Source of the DNA: Capsicum annuum
Lineage: Eukaryota > Streptophyta > Magnoliopsida > Solanales > Solanaceae
Assembly: GCF_002878395.1 (NCBI RefSeq)
Contig: NC_061118.1
Coordinates: 89,103,918 to 89,167,917, forward strand
Length of the DNA: 64,000 bases
Direction of reading: 5' to 3'
The notes under the pieces are model-generated. The model made no database searches. It had not been told where the DNA came from and was given only the letters and a program-made list of their open reading frames with translations. The position numbers were made by a program, and so were the translations under genes. Below are positions 21,977 to 34,943 of this stretch, piece by piece (positions within the stretch are counted from its first letter, which is position 1; each line of letters opens with the position of its first letter).

Positions 21977-24107
21977 TGACATAACTCAAATTAGGGCCTA
22001 GTCATGTTGGGTGCCTCAAGCCCAACTGGGATCAGAGACTACCCCCAATGCCCAACCATATTCACTGTATCCCAATGTCAGATAAACCCATAACAAGATG
22101 TAACAATAATAAATCAAATATATTCAAATGGTATTAGCACCAACATTAATACCAATGCCAAGGTTGACACCAATACCGAAACCTCTCATGCCAACCCAAA
22201 GTAGTCTCACAAAGCCTCAATCCAAAATCAAACAATATCTTATTGGGACATGTCTCCGACCATATCTAAAACCAAAGTTAAAGAGATAAAAAGGTATAAA
22301 AGGAATACCATAATATGAAATAGATCCTTCTAGAGTATAGAAGCTCACTACTTCAGTCCAATAGAAAGTTGTCCCCAAGTTTAAGTCACTAAGATAGAGG
22401 AGCATTATGGTCGGTTCCTGCATCACATAGGATATAGTGCCAAAAGACAAGTTAGCAGGTGAACTTTAGCATATACTCAAGAATAAGGATAAAATAATTC
22501 CATAAATTAAAAACCAAAGTAAATAACCATATGCAATCACATACATATATACATTTAAACCATGCCAAGAAAGGGAATCGGGTTTAGCATATGTTTAAAA
22601 CTTTAACCTGGGTTGTGTATTTTGACCGTCCTAAAACCACATATAGGATATATGGGTCCAATTTTACCCCCTAAACATGCCCAAGTATATGTTATCACAT
22701 AAACTAGAGATATCATAAGGGTAGGGGATTCCCGTGTAGCCTTCGCCCTCCATGATACATGTATTTAAGGATAAACTTAGAGTATTCCCATATACCCAAC
22801 AAGTATATGGTCACCATGTCAAACCTTCATGTTGGCAAACATAAGTTTCCAATGCCCTTCTATTGGAATCATACCTTCACGATTAGCTATCACAACTTGC
22901 CCTTATTACCCAATTAAAACCTTTAGCACATAACCAAACCACCAATTATAGAGTTAATTACCAAGGCATTATGAAGTGTTATCATCATACCGACTATAGC
23001 TTGCAAGTAATGTCATTAGCCAATCCTTAGAGGATTATCATATTCCCCATATAATTTCTAATTAAACCAAACCACGGCCACCAAGGCATTACCAAATCAT
23101 TTAAAACTATTTAAACTAATTTAGGTTCCATTACCAAACTATACAGTGCAATAATTTCCATAAAAGTCAAACTATGTGACAAAATCATTCTCATTGACAT
23201 TTTAACAAATATGTTGAGGGCATATAGTTTCCAAAACCAAGAAACAATTAACCACTCCCATGAAACCACATATTCAAACCAATAGTATAACATAACAAAC
23301 CATAATTAGAACAATGAAAAACATCATCCAACCATTAGAAACTAAAACCCCCAACATATATTTCAAAACCAACACAAACCCACAATAATGAAATAAAATC
23401 CATTAAGTAAAATATTATTTTAGTGTGAACTAACAATGAGGGAGGATTAACATTCCTTAAATAATAAAAAAGATGAAGATATTTTCTCTTTAAAGGCCCT
23501 AATTGAATTACCTTGAGAAAACCCTAGCCTCTTTCTTGAACCAAAAGCTTGAGAGAGATTTGAGAGTGTTTAAAGTATTTTTGTTTGAGAATAATAGGTT
23601 AAATGAAGTCCTAATAGTGTATTAAGTTTTGGGGTTGAGAGAGGTTAAGAGGGAAAATGTCCAAAATACCCCCAACTTAAACTATAAAACTCATCGCAGG
23701 AGGGTATGACTCTACTCTTTAACTCGTACACATAATATGCGAGTGGTATCCACCACTTGTATCCTAAACATAATGTTGGACATCACACCCTGTCCACCAT
23801 ACAATTCCTCTTTCCTAAGTCATACCCATACTATATGACTAGTACACTCAAACCATATCCAAGATAGAATCAAGGGGTTGGCCACTGGAAAACATACGAA
23901 TTAGACTATACCACTTGTACCATATCCATAAAACTTTTATGATGTCCATTCATACCTTGGACAGAAACCAACAAAACCACATTGAGTAATATATGACCAA
24001 GACCCCTAAACTGTACCCACATCATACGACAAGTAAGCTTAAGTCATATGATATCCAGAAGGCTCGGACTCAAAAAAATTCTAAGGACCAGAACCTAGGG
24101 TGTTTCA
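21977..24107 (-). repeat. E2 5' LTR
   Basis: This is the partner of 15025-17167. The two copies differ by many substitutions and small gaps spread over their length, so the insertion is old. Ends read TGACATAACTC (left) and CTAGGGTGTTTCA (right) on the plus strand. Confidence 0.92.
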
Positions 24108-24112
24108 TAAGG
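24108..24112. repeat. Target-site duplication of E2, right copy (TAAGG)
   Basis: This is the partner of TAATG at 15020-15024. Confidence 0.7.
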
Positions 24113-25460
24113 TATCCAGTTGAGGGTGTTTAGGTTTCTGCCTTAGTTACGACTTGGGGATACAAGTCTAAGAACTGGTAATGGGTCATTAGGATAACCC
24201 ATAACCAAATTAGTAAGTTTGTGGCTTGACTCTGCTCTGAGTGTGAGTGGATCACTAGGAGTCGTTGGATATGTTATGTGTCATGAGTTTAAATAGTAGG
24301 GTGTCTAATGTACAACCCATTTGAATTCTATACTTACTATAAATGGACATTATAAGACATAGGGTCTGGTTACAAGTTTGGTGGGTCTTAAGGTTGACAG
24401 TGTATGGGTTGTTAGTCACTGTCTTTGTTACGACTCGGGGTCACCAGTCGTAAGGAGGGGCTACGAGTCAATGGTTGACTCATAGCCAAGGGCGACACTT
24501 TTTCTGACCTTTAAGTTAATGGCATTTTGGACCTTTCCCACTTTAATCTGTTGGACCCCATGACTTAAAACCTTATTTGGGACTTTATTATCCCATTATT
24601 CCTATCAAACACTCTCAAAATTCTCTCTCAAACTCTTTGTTCAAGCTAAGGCTAGGGTTTCAAAGAAAGTGATTATTTAGGGTTCTAAGGGTGCTATTTT
24701 TTCCAAATTTCTTGCTATTTCAAGCGTGTTACTCTTTCCTCCTTGATATTTTATTAAAAGAACACATTTTAATGTATGGATTTTATGGTATTATTATGGT
24801 TTTAAATAAAGGTTGGGGGTTTTGAATTCTTATTGTTGAATAATATTTTCTCATGGTTTTACTATGGATTTTTATGTTATAAATATGGTTTTGAATATAT
24901 GTATGCATAGGTTTGGTGGTTGAACTTGAGAATGGTAATTTTTTCTAAACTTGTGACTTTTGAAGTGGTTATGACCCCAATCCTATATTGTAAAATTGGT
25001 TTCTAATTGTGAGAAAGGTGGGAATTTGAATTAGGGTACAATGGAATCCTCAAGATGTTTGGTTTGATTTATTACCGGATTTAATGCATTGCATAAATGG
25101 CAAAATGGTTAATGATGATTTTGAAATCCTTTACATGGGAATCCCCCAAATGATTTTAATAATAGAGTCTGTAGGGTACATGGAAATCCCCTAAGTCTTA
25201 GATTATAACTTTATTTGAAAACTATTTTCGGTATGACGATACGTCTTAATAATACCTTAATAATTGACTACTGGTAATTGTGGTTGGTTATGTGTTAAAT
25301 ATTTTAATTGGGCAATAACGGGGGTTATGATAGCTAGTCGTGAAGGTGTGATTTTGAAAGACGAACACAGGAAACTTATGTTTACCGACATGAGGGGTGG
25401 TTTTGATGACCTTGAGCTTGTGGGGTACAAGGGAATCCCCCAAGTCTATACATATACATA

Positions 25461-25502
25461 GTATCATGGAGGGCGAAGGGTGTATCATGGAGGGCGAAGG
25501 GT
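25461..25502 (+). repeat. Perfect 21-base tandem duplication in the G1 LTR
   Basis: The unit GTATCATGGAGGGCGAAGGG plus T occurs twice in a row (25461-25481, 25482-25502). The E2 LTRs have it once, so it arose in this copy. Confidence 0.9.
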
Positions 25503-26327
25503 GTAAGGGAATCCCCAACCATCTATGGTATCTTTAGTTCGTGCGGCTACACGCACTGGGCCCGTACAGGGGTAACACTGGTTCCATATAGCCTATGTTT
25601 GGACTTATGATGGTACAGCTACACAATCCAGGTTATGATTTTAAAATGCTTGCTAAATCTTGTTCCCTATCCTGGAATGGTATATATATGTAATATGTAT
25701 TTTCATATGGTTATTTGTATTGGTTTGGTTTCATTTTGGATTAATAGAATTACTTTATCTTTTTCCCTGAGTTATATACTAGCGTTCACCCTGCTAACCA
25801 TCTTTTGGTGTTGTATCCTCATGCGATGCAGCAATCAGCCATACTACCACTCCTCTATCTCAGTGACTTGGTAATTCGGGGACAGATTTTGAGTCAGGCT
25901 AAAGTGATGAGCTTCCATACTCCAGAAGATCGCATTTCATGCTATGGATTTCTTTATGTCCTTATCATTTTTTTTGGTATTATTTTTTCTATGGTCGGGG
26001 GCATATCCCGACTGGATATTTTTTGGTTTTGAATAGAGGCTTTGTTGGACTACTATGGGTATGGGTGGTGTCTGTATTCGTGTTAGTATTAGCATTGGTA
26101 CTGGCATTGGAATTGGTAATGGATGGTTAATTGATTGTGGATTTTAGTTTTTGATTATGGACTTGTTATCATGTCTTCAAATTAATACTATTTTATCTTG
26201 GTATATGTTCGAAATTCATCCGACATGTGGTGAACGGTGGTCAATTGTTTGGGTATTGGGGGTGGTCTCCTATCCTGGTTGGACTTGAGTTACCCGACAT
26301 GGCCATGCCCTGGTTCGGGTCGTGTAA

Positions 26328-29153
26328 GATGTACACATAGGCACATCAATATAATCATCCTCCGACCTTTTCTGGTATATCATCATAATCATCTTCCGGC
26401 CTTGCAAGGTATCAATATCATCATCACAATATCCTCCAGCCTTGTCAGGTATATAAGCATATCATCATAGTCACTCTCCAACTTGCTTAATATATAGTTA
26501 GTATCATCATAACCATCAAAACATATATATAATATAAATATTAAAATCTATCATTGAATCTTACCCGTAATTTATAAATCCATTGCCCGGGTAAACTTCG
26601 AGACTAAATCATTAAAGAGTGTGGAAGGGGTTGGAATCTCTCACAACCTGAGTAATTAGTAGTATCAAACAATAGAACGAAATTTGTCTTGGTCAAATCT
26701 TTAAACATCATTATTAATTTCTTTTACATATAATTTATCCATTATGACAAGCAGTTATTGTTATGAAGCCATTTGTTTTAATGTGAAAGTGGGCTTTAAC
26801 CGTTATTTAGGGAAAATAGTAATAAGATCATATTTTAGCTAAAATCACATCACTTTCCAATTTAATGACCATGAATGTACCAAATCTATTCATGTCATCA
26901 CCAGTATTCACGAAATGGAACCATAAACATCAATATATTCATAAACTACAACCACATCCTTTACAAGGATGAACACTTCCCGGATGTCCAACTAATATCA
27001 AAACAGGATCTTTGGCCTAATAAAGTATCCAAAATAATTACAACATCATAGTCACGACCTTAGGACCACATACGTATCCAGAACTCATCTAAATAATCAC
27101 ATTAATAAGTTATCTCATATCTATAAGCCATAGCATTACTACGAGGCATAATATATCTAGAAGTTATGAGTCAAATTTGTAAGGCATCTCGTATCTTGGA
27201 GGCACAATACCAATATTCATCTCACATCTAGGAGGCACAATGTAGCACTAGAACATAAATCATAACTACGAGACATATCACCTCTACAGGCTAACTATCA
27301 CATCTATAAGGAATATCGTCTCTATTGGCGAAATACCACATCTATGTCTATATCATGGCCATGAGCTATTAATCATTCTCCGGGGAAATACCATCATGGC
27401 TCACTAAGTTGCAAAGTGACCTTACACTAAAGACTTACTAGTCTCAATTATACCTAACATCTACAAATACGTCCACATAGGCTAACATAAGTCTTGGGAT
27501 AAGGTAGGACAAAAGAACCCACTTCAAATCCTCGAATTCCTTATTTAGGCAATTTATGCCCCGGACTAGACTAAGGTATCTAAATTACTTCTTGATGTTA
27601 CATAAGCCATAATCACTCCTCAGATAGGAATCCCACCTAGAAACCTGAGTAATTAAGTCAACTCCACCTAAATTATAGTTTAAAGATAACTAGAATAGTC
27701 CAATTAAGGTTAATAATACTAATTATGCTTCCAATGCTTAAACCACCTCTCAAACTTAGCATCATATCATATCTATTCAACAAATTAGTTCAATCTTGGG
27801 AGGGGCCAATAGGATTCTAAAAGTACAATAAGCGTTTCACCTTACGAATCAAAAAACCTCATATATTCACCAACCTTCAATAATCAACACTAAGCCATTA
27901 TACTCATAATCAATCTTAACGTTAACATTCATATCCGATATATAATACGCAGCATCTTACAAAGAAGAGTAGGTAGAAGCCTACGTCAATGCTGAACTGC
28001 AAATCCTTGAATCATTCACCAAACATATGTCTTCACATTACTATCCCAAATGTCGTCATGCTATTAAAATTTTAATATACTCATCAATACGATAATAAAG
28101 ATACCAATATTGCACCATTGTTCTTTGGGTTTAAAAATCACACCCAGATCCCCATATAGGTCTTACTTACAAAAAATGCATATCCGAGACCAACCCAATG
28201 GTCATACATGCTCAAGGAATAATAACCCTAAAAATGGGTGAAAACCAAGCTAAATTAGGGCTAAAATCAAGCCCTCAGGCTATTGGGGTTTTGGGCAAAT
28301 AATCAAGGAATTCCACCCAAAAAAAGGTGAATTCTCATGTTAAATCAGATGATAATCATGAAAATAGATATTAAACAGGCTTCCCAAGCACCAACAAGCT
28401 TCAATTTTAAGATAGGTCACCCTTTAGGGTTCTTGATCTCAAGAGATGGGTGAATAATAAGCCAATTTGCGACATAACGGGCATATTTATACCCCTTCTA
28501 GGTACTCAAATTTTGCAATTGTAACATCCAAGTGTGCAATTGCACTACATGGCATCAGGAGTAGGTGTCACAATTGCAACAACCCTTAATGCAATTGCAC
28601 TATCCCCTCTTCCAAGGGTACCACAATCGCGGCCCTTTATGTGCGATCGTAGGCCTATTAGATATCATCTCCAAACTTCTGCTAAGGCCTCAGAATACAT
28701 TTGGAATCCCATATCTGCAAATGAACGATGTAACCCTATTAAATTTTATGTTTTGGATGTAATGGTGAAGTCACATTCTCCCTCAAAGATCATTTCGACC
28801 AAATATGGGTCCCACGCCTATATTTCAAATTTCTCCAACTTTCAAACAATAGGTCAAAATAAGCTTGGGTGCCTTAGGACTCAAACCAAAGCTCTACCAA
28901 ACCTAAAATCAACATTCAGGAGCAGTTGGCACAGCCAAAATTTGCATAAAGATTGATTTACTAAATTTTTCATTTGGCTGCCATTTGGAACCAGCGAAGA
29001 CTGTCAAACAAGAAAATGATCCTAAAATCCAAACTAAATGTCCAATCATGAACTGATAGTTTTGATAAGTCGTAAATGACCTGTAGATATTATGAAAGGC
29101 TTGAAATGCCAAAATGCATGCAAATCAAAGAAATTACCTGGAGGGTCCTTACA
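26328..29153 (-). repeat. E5 3' LTR, cut at its left end by G1
   Basis: On the minus strand this LTR starts TGTAAGGACCCTCCAGG at 29153. It aligns with 61890-64000 (same orientation), with the scrap at 48082-48337 and, in plus orientation, with 60352-60559. Its far end is missing because G1 ends at 26327. It contains an ATCATC-rich minisatellite (26340-26515), a degenerate short-period region (27080-27370) and a GCAATTGC cluster (28510-28610). The open frames at 28534-28956 and 28909-29112 are chance frames. Confidence 0.8.
26340..26515. repeat. Imperfect minisatellite in the E5 LTR
   Basis: Four units of about 35-45 bases, each an ATCATCATAAT-like stretch followed by a CCTCCGGCCTTGTCAGGTAT-like stretch. 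The matching LTR at 61860-62060 has about five or six units of the same design, so the array is an old part of the LTR with a changing unit number. Confidence 0.75.
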
Positions 29154-32100
29154 ATATCCACTACTAAAAGTACTTTTATCCTTGAAAGTCAGTTGATAGT
29201 AAAACTCAAAGCTCGAAAGGATTAGGTACTGGGCTCACATGCTCTAAGCATGACTTCCAAGACAAGCTCCACAAAGAGAGAACACTTCTATGAGATTTTT
29301 CCATAGATATCCTTATTTTCAATCAGCTCTCTAACTTCACTCCCAAACAACCAAAACTCAACTTCAACAACCAATTGGCCTCTAATTGAATTGAAAAAGG
29401 TCAATGCATGAAAATTTGAACCACAACACAGTAATACCATCTTGATACCTACACAAATAAGTAAAGGCTCATCTGAGCCAATACCAGTCCAAGACATGAT
29501 TCATACCACTCACTCTAAATCCAAATATAACCTTATTTACCATTCCATACCTGTTATCCACTGTAAACTAGAAGAAAAATAGCCATAGTCTCGTCCACTC
29601 TATTTAATCAAGAGAGCTCAAAGAGCTGAAGCTAATCAGCTGAAAGTACACAAGATAAACATGAGATTAAGCCCATAAGGCATTATCTGGCACATAAATA
29701 GAGATAATCAAGGAATACAATCAATGTCAATGCTACAAATAGTCTAGATAGTAATAAAAACTAAAATCCAGAAGATCAAGGCATTACTACTCATCATTGA
29801 ATGATCTATTCTAGGATGTACCATCAATTGAGAATGAAACCATACTGAATCCAACTCAAGTATACTACTCCCACTGAGTATATCATCAAAAACTCCTAAA
29901 GAATACTGAAGACATGTGGTCAAAGATGAAGGAACCAATATTGGGTTCATGGGCTATCATGTTAACACTTATCAAAAATAATCCATCAAAGTCGAGTTGA
30001 CTGAATAGGCAACCACAGAGTAGGCTCAACCAGCATCTCAACTACCCAAACCAAACCTGAAAAAGGGTAGGTATTTATACTCAAACTCTATCATAACTTC
30101 CAAATCGCTATTCCAAGGACTCAACTCCAAATTCTGCCAACAAGTCTATATTAATGTCAACTACTCAAATCGACTTTAGTACCCAAATATAATGTATCCA
30201 AGTTAATCATACCAAGACAAAATCAAAACATAGCAGAAGAGCAAAATCACCATAGGGATAAACCATTGACTGACAATGCAAACAACCAACTCTACATCAG
30301 ATAGTGGGTATGAAATGTAAACATAGAAAAGAAATCATGTCAAATGATAAATCACTAGTTGAAAAATGCAAATAACCCACTCCATATCTGCTTGAGGGCA
30401 TGAACTAGCAAAACATTCTCAAAACTCCCTAAGACTGCAAACCGCACTAGTAGTGGCAAAAACTCTAGCAACTCAGAGAAATGCAACTTTAGCAAAAACT
30501 AACCAGTCCAATTCTCTATCTTAACAAAGAATACTTATAGGCATATATCAGCAAGGAGAAACACTACACCAAGCCTTATTAGTCCGAACAAATATTAAAA
30601 TAGGGATTTTCTAAATCTACCCAATTAAGGCAATCATAACTCAAACAAACCATGAATCACATCATCGAGAAAGAATGCACCAATCTTGATACCAATGCCA
30701 AGTTCAAGACCACTACAAGAAAATGAACCAAACAACTCAAGATGAAGTACTTCTAATTTTCCAACTTAGGAAGTGATCACATGAAAGACCACCTGCCTCT
30801 AACTCTCCAACTCTACTTTAGATAAAGGCCATATCACAGCAAGAAAAGATCATCTAATCTCCACACTTATACCAAGGGCAAACCATTATAAAGAGATAAA
30901 CCCAACCAATCTAAAAAAGGGAACCAATACATCTCGATATCAATATCAAAACCACTATTCAATGATGAAATGGACATGAGTGAAGAACAAACCTAAAATT
31001 GGTCAAGCTCAAAAAAGGGCTATATATAAGGGATGGCCAATGCAAAAACCTTCACAATTCAGTAGGCAAGTCTAGGAATATCAAACTCAAGAATAAGCAA
31101 TATAACTAAAGTGCCAACTCTAGAACTATACAAAACCACAGAAGGTCAACCTACATCGATACCACAATTAAATCCACAATCAATCTAACACAGTCAACAA
31201 AAGTGAAAAATAATCAATCTCACATCATTATAGGGAAGGAATCATCAAAGTAGGCTATAGCTGCCTAAGCCACCTAATAAAAACATAAAGAATAGAATTC
31301 TAACAGGATGGCACTAGTCTAAACAGCTACCCTTTGAGGATCAATAACATCAAGGAATGACAGCAATAGAAACGGCAATATGAACATCAATAAAATGAAT
31401 AGGCATTACCAAAATAAAAGTCAATAGCAAGTACCACTCAAGGGACACTATAATGCCAATATGCCAATATAAATGTGACTCGAACCCAAATGCTACGCCC
31501 ATAAGGAAAAAGTAAGAATACAAATCTACTCCATCAACTACAAAAAAATAAACAAACCATGGGGATAGTCATATAATCATGTATTCAATAATAAGGCTCA
31601 TAATAACCAATATGAACTCATCAAGGCATATAATCACCAATGGGTAAAAAATCCCAAATCCACATAAATGAAAAAAGGTAAATACAGGAAATACACATAC
31701 ACCTATCATGGTAAAATCCACTATAACTGGCCTGACAGATCTAAGGAAGAATAAATTTGAACTGCTCCAAAGATTGACTGACTGACTAAATCATTAACTG
31801 AGGTACCTAACACATTATCTTTAACTGAAGATACCACAACATCATGAGGCTAATTTGAATGAGCTGAAAGAGTAGAAATCCCATGTCGAGGACACTTTTT
31901 AAACTAGTGATTGATGTTTTTGCAGTCATAATGAACTTTTGAAGCCCTAATCTAGTGAAATACACGAACTAAGCCTAAATGGTTAGCCAACCGATGCTGA
32001 AAGCCCTTCCTACCATAATGTCCATCTTTTCCATAGTCATAGCCTATCTCAAGAACTCTAGACTTACGAGGAATATATGCTAAATCTTAACCCATGTCTC

Positions 32101-32533
32101 ATCTCACCACAATCAAAATAAGATACCTAATAAAATACCAATAGCACTATAATAATGGCATGGCCTCTGGCTGTCTCCACTGTAAGTCTCAATACATGCT
32201 CTCTCTATAGCTCTTGAATAATCCACAACTAAAGAGAAGGAAAACCCAGCCACTATCAACTGCTTCAATGCCAAGCAGAGTGGTAATGTTAGTCCTCTAA
32301 TAAACCCATACATCATGTCCTACTTAAAAGAATATAGCATAGGAATATGCCTGGCTAACAAGACCCTCTCTAGGGCCTTGTCATAATGGGAATCCCAAGT
32401 TCGACAAAGATCATAGACCACCCTCGTTACTTAACCCAACCTCCAATTGCCTGCCCTGAGTTAGCTGAATTTTGAGTATTTAACAAGATAGTGTAATAGC
32501 TCACATAAGAACTCTAGGATAAGATCACAATTG
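29154..32533 (-). mobile_element. E5 interior: gag fragment and non-coding DNA, no visible pol
   Basis: This lies directly inside the E5 LTR start at 29153. On the minus strand the stretch just before the LTR (GTACTTTTAGTAGTGGATAT) resembles the usual sequence before the 3' LTR in this family. The only protein homology I can read is the gag piece at 32113-32340. The remaining 3 kb, 29154-32100, shows no RT, RNase H or integrase motif on either strand; its short open frames are of random composition. Either pol was deleted or the element was a gag-only, non-autonomous type. Confidence 0.55.
32113..32340 (-). pseudogene. E5 gag fragment, region before the zinc knuckle
   Basis: Minus-strand frame reading FIRGLTLPLCLALKQLIVAG, then FSFSLVVDYSRAIERACIE. 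It matches the part of chromovirus gag in which FVRGL and VVDYARTIE-like blocks precede the knuckle. It is followed leftward by a stop and no clear knuckle. It is a short remnant, useful mainly for placing the orientation and type of E5. Confidence 0.65.
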
Positions 32534-34199
32534 TGACTAACCCAACCAAGTTCAACCATTTAATATCAACAATCCAACCATACCAAACCATAACAAAACA
32601 AGGTCCATAAACCAAGTCATAACCAAGGATGTTCCAAAACATAATATAACAAATTCTAAAATAAAATATAATAGAAGAGTAAGAAATTATGTCCGATGAT
32701 GCTAGCCTCAATACCAATACCAATGATAAGGCTGACACTTATAATGATCCCGCCCATTCTAACCCATAGAAGTATCACAAAGCCTCTAACCTAAAGAGTA
32801 ATAAAATCCAATTGGGACATACCCCCAACCATAGCCAAAACCACTATCCAAAATAAGATTGAAGTGTCTAAAAATATCCATAACATTAAATAGAGCCTTA
32901 CGAAAGGATGGAAGCTCACCACTTTAGTCCAAATGCTAGTCCTCCAGTCAATTAATATGTAGAAGGGGTAGAACATAGGTTCATGCATAGCGTGGGTATA
33001 CAACCTCCTGTAGATGGGGTTAGCAAGTGACTAATAGCATGATCTTAGGGTAAGAATAAAATAATATCATATATAAAACCAAGTAAAACCTTCCATATAC
33101 ACATAATCGTACATATATATATATAATGGGATTAGGTTTAGCATGCATTTAAAACCTTTACCTAGGCTATGTAGCTTTGCCACCCTAAACCACCCATGGA
33201 CTATATGGGTTTATCTCTCCCTACTGTAAGGACCCCAGTGCGTGTAGCCACACTACCAGGAAAGAAAACCTTAGGATGACTAGTACATCCCCTAAAATAT
33301 AGTGTGACATCATGCACACGATCACCAAGACCAACCTTATATTGATAAATATGAGTTTATAGTTTGGTCCCCCTAGGACCTCCACCTTCCATGACTTAGC
33401 TACACCTCCTGCCATTATTGCCCAATTAAAACCAATTTCTAAAAACCAAACTGTTATACATTTATTAACCAAGGTAATTAATATTGGTATCTTCATACCA
33501 ATCCTTACTTGAAAGTATTATGCATAGCTAACTATATAGAGGTTTAAGGGGACTTTTAAGCGCTTTTCCATTAACCATATTAAACCACTTGGGGGATTAC
33601 ATGTGACCCTCAAACATAACCATTAGCTATTTACCATTCCAAGCCATTTAAGCCATGCATAATTCCTTTGCCAAGTTTTAAAACAAGTAAGAGTTTCATT
33701 AAAAATAGTCAATGCAATGAACATATCTTTACAAGTATTTGTCAAACATATTGGGGGGCATAATATGACCAAAACCAATTCCAATTACTATTAAACCATT
33801 CCCATGAAAATCAATTATCCAAAACCACCATTAATGCATATAAAAGCATAATTAAAACCATGGGAAACCATAACCAACCATTTAATATCAAAACCCACAA
33901 ATTATATTTGAAAACCAAAATCATACAATCAATGAAATCATGAAAAATATTTATAAAAACCAGGACTTTAGATAGAATTAACAATGAGGGAAGAGAACTT
34001 GCCTTAAACCAAGATGGTAATGGAAAGAAATCACCAAGATAAGCCCCAAATTATTCCTTTAGTTGAAACCCTTGCTTCCCTTGCTCAAAAGCTTTTGAGA
34101 GAATTATAGAGTGTTTTGGAAAAGTTTCTAAGTGTTAATGAATGGAATAATAGGGTAAGTAACCTTCCAAGTAGGTTATAAGCCATGGGGACTTATTAG
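32534..34199 (-). repeat. Truncated LTR of the G1/E2 family
   Basis: Minus orientation. It begins TGACTAACCCAACC at 32534, like the LTR end of E2, and follows the E2 LTR through the AATACCAATACC block (32710), the CCCCCAACCATAGCC block (32825) and the AATAATAGGG block (34150). It stops at GCCATGGGGAC near 34190, where the E3 LTR begins. About 500 bases, including the LTR start, are missing. Confidence 0.75.
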
Positions 34200-34943
34200 G
34201 TAACGCCCCGAGTCTGGTACCCCGAACACTTCACGATGCTAACAATCCTGAAGGACAACTAGCTAACCCATGAATGGTACCTACCGTGAGCACCGCATAA
34301 TAGTAATAATGTAATAATAATATAACTAAAATAAATTCATAAATCTAGTGGAAAACTTGCCATAAGTTTCAAAACTGAAATAAACAATGTCTGATAAAGG
34401 TATAATAATACCAAAACTAAAAAACAATTGTCTGAAATACTCTAGTCTGAAAAACCTCTAAACTGTCTGAATAAGGAGCTGATAGGACATATCCCCAGCT
34501 AACTCCAACTGCTGAAATAAGCTAAGTACTGAAGCACTGAAATAATGAAATAATTATGTCCTCGAACTATGAGGACTCACCACTGACTCTAACTGCTAAA
34601 ATCTAAACTGCTAAGTGCGATCAGGAACCTGAGCGTCCGAACCTATGGTATAAAATACCATAGTGCAAGAGAAGAGTATGCGTCAGTACGAGAGAATGTA
34701 CTGGTATGCAAAGTGAGGTAGGCTAAATGCAAGGGTTCATATGCATGAACTATAACTAACTGAATAACATAAACATGACTGCGTGAGAATACGTGCATGA
34801 ATACATGGACTATAACTGAGGTTGTGATAATGCTGAATACTAAATTTGAATACTTATTAATAGATGTTTAAGTCTACAGATACTGTATGACTGGTAATTG
34901 AACGACTGTATCTGACAATTCTAAATATGTGGAACTATACTGA
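34200..34943 (-). repeat. E3 LTR, first piece (split by E4)
   Basis: It starts TAACGCCCCGAGTCTGG on the plus strand, like the LTR-end design of other families here, and runs into the E4 insertion site. No internal region is seen next to it, so E3 is a solo or truncated LTR. The family was not identified further. Confidence 0.55.
34939..34943. repeat. Target-site duplication of E4, left copy (ACTGA)
   Basis: A perfect match to 44598-44602. Confidence 0.92.

Larger units (their letters stand above)
15025..24107 (-). mobile_element. E2: complete Ty3/gypsy chromovirus, minus strand, nested in the G1 3' LTR
   Basis: About 9.1 kb. On the minus strand the order is 5' LTR 24107-21977, primer site 21973-21962, gag from the ATG at 21763, protease remnant, RT, RNase H, integrase, chromodomain ending near 17330, polypurine tract 17179-17168 and 3' LTR 17167-15025. 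LTRs start TGAAACACCCTAG and end ATGTCA or close to it. The five-base flanks are TAATG and TAAGG. E2 belongs to the same family as its host G1: their LTRs, gag knuckle regions and polypurine tracts align. It inserted in the opposite direction. It is heavily mutated and lacks half of protease. Confidence 0.9.
2535..26327 (+). mobile_element. G1: Ty3/gypsy chromovirus (Tekay/Del type), split by two nested elements
   Basis: G1 is a plus-strand element whose 5' LTR and gag start are missing (replaced by, or left of, the LINE). Its sequence can be followed through gag knuckle, protease and RT start (2535-3734); RT end, RNase H, integrase and chromodomain (12256-14730); polypurine tract (14891-14902); and 3' LTR (14903-15024 plus 24108-26327). 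N1 interrupts the RT and E2 interrupts the LTR. In both cases the reading frame or LTR alignment resumes on the far side of the insert. The right LTR end near 26327 is placed by alignment with the E2 LTR ends, where the last two bases have decayed from CA to AA. Confidence 0.85.
24108..26327 (+). repeat. G1 3' LTR, second piece
   Basis: This resumes the LTR that broke off at 15024. It aligns with the E2 LTR read on the minus strand: the CCCATGACTTAAAA block near 24560, the AACACTCTCAAA leader near 24610, the GGGAATCCCC block near 25430-25520, and the end block GAAATTCATCCGACAT near 26210. The open frames at 25264-26130 are chance frames in the LTR. Confidence 0.85.

Noticed and set aside
26340..26515. 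CRISPR-like spaced repeats
   Set aside because: Units are imperfect, contiguous and lie in a plant LTR; there are no constant repeats with unique spacers.
28534..28956. 140-codon plus-strand frame
   Set aside because: It runs through the E5 LTR, has no recognisable motif and is not kept open in related LTR copies that can be compared.
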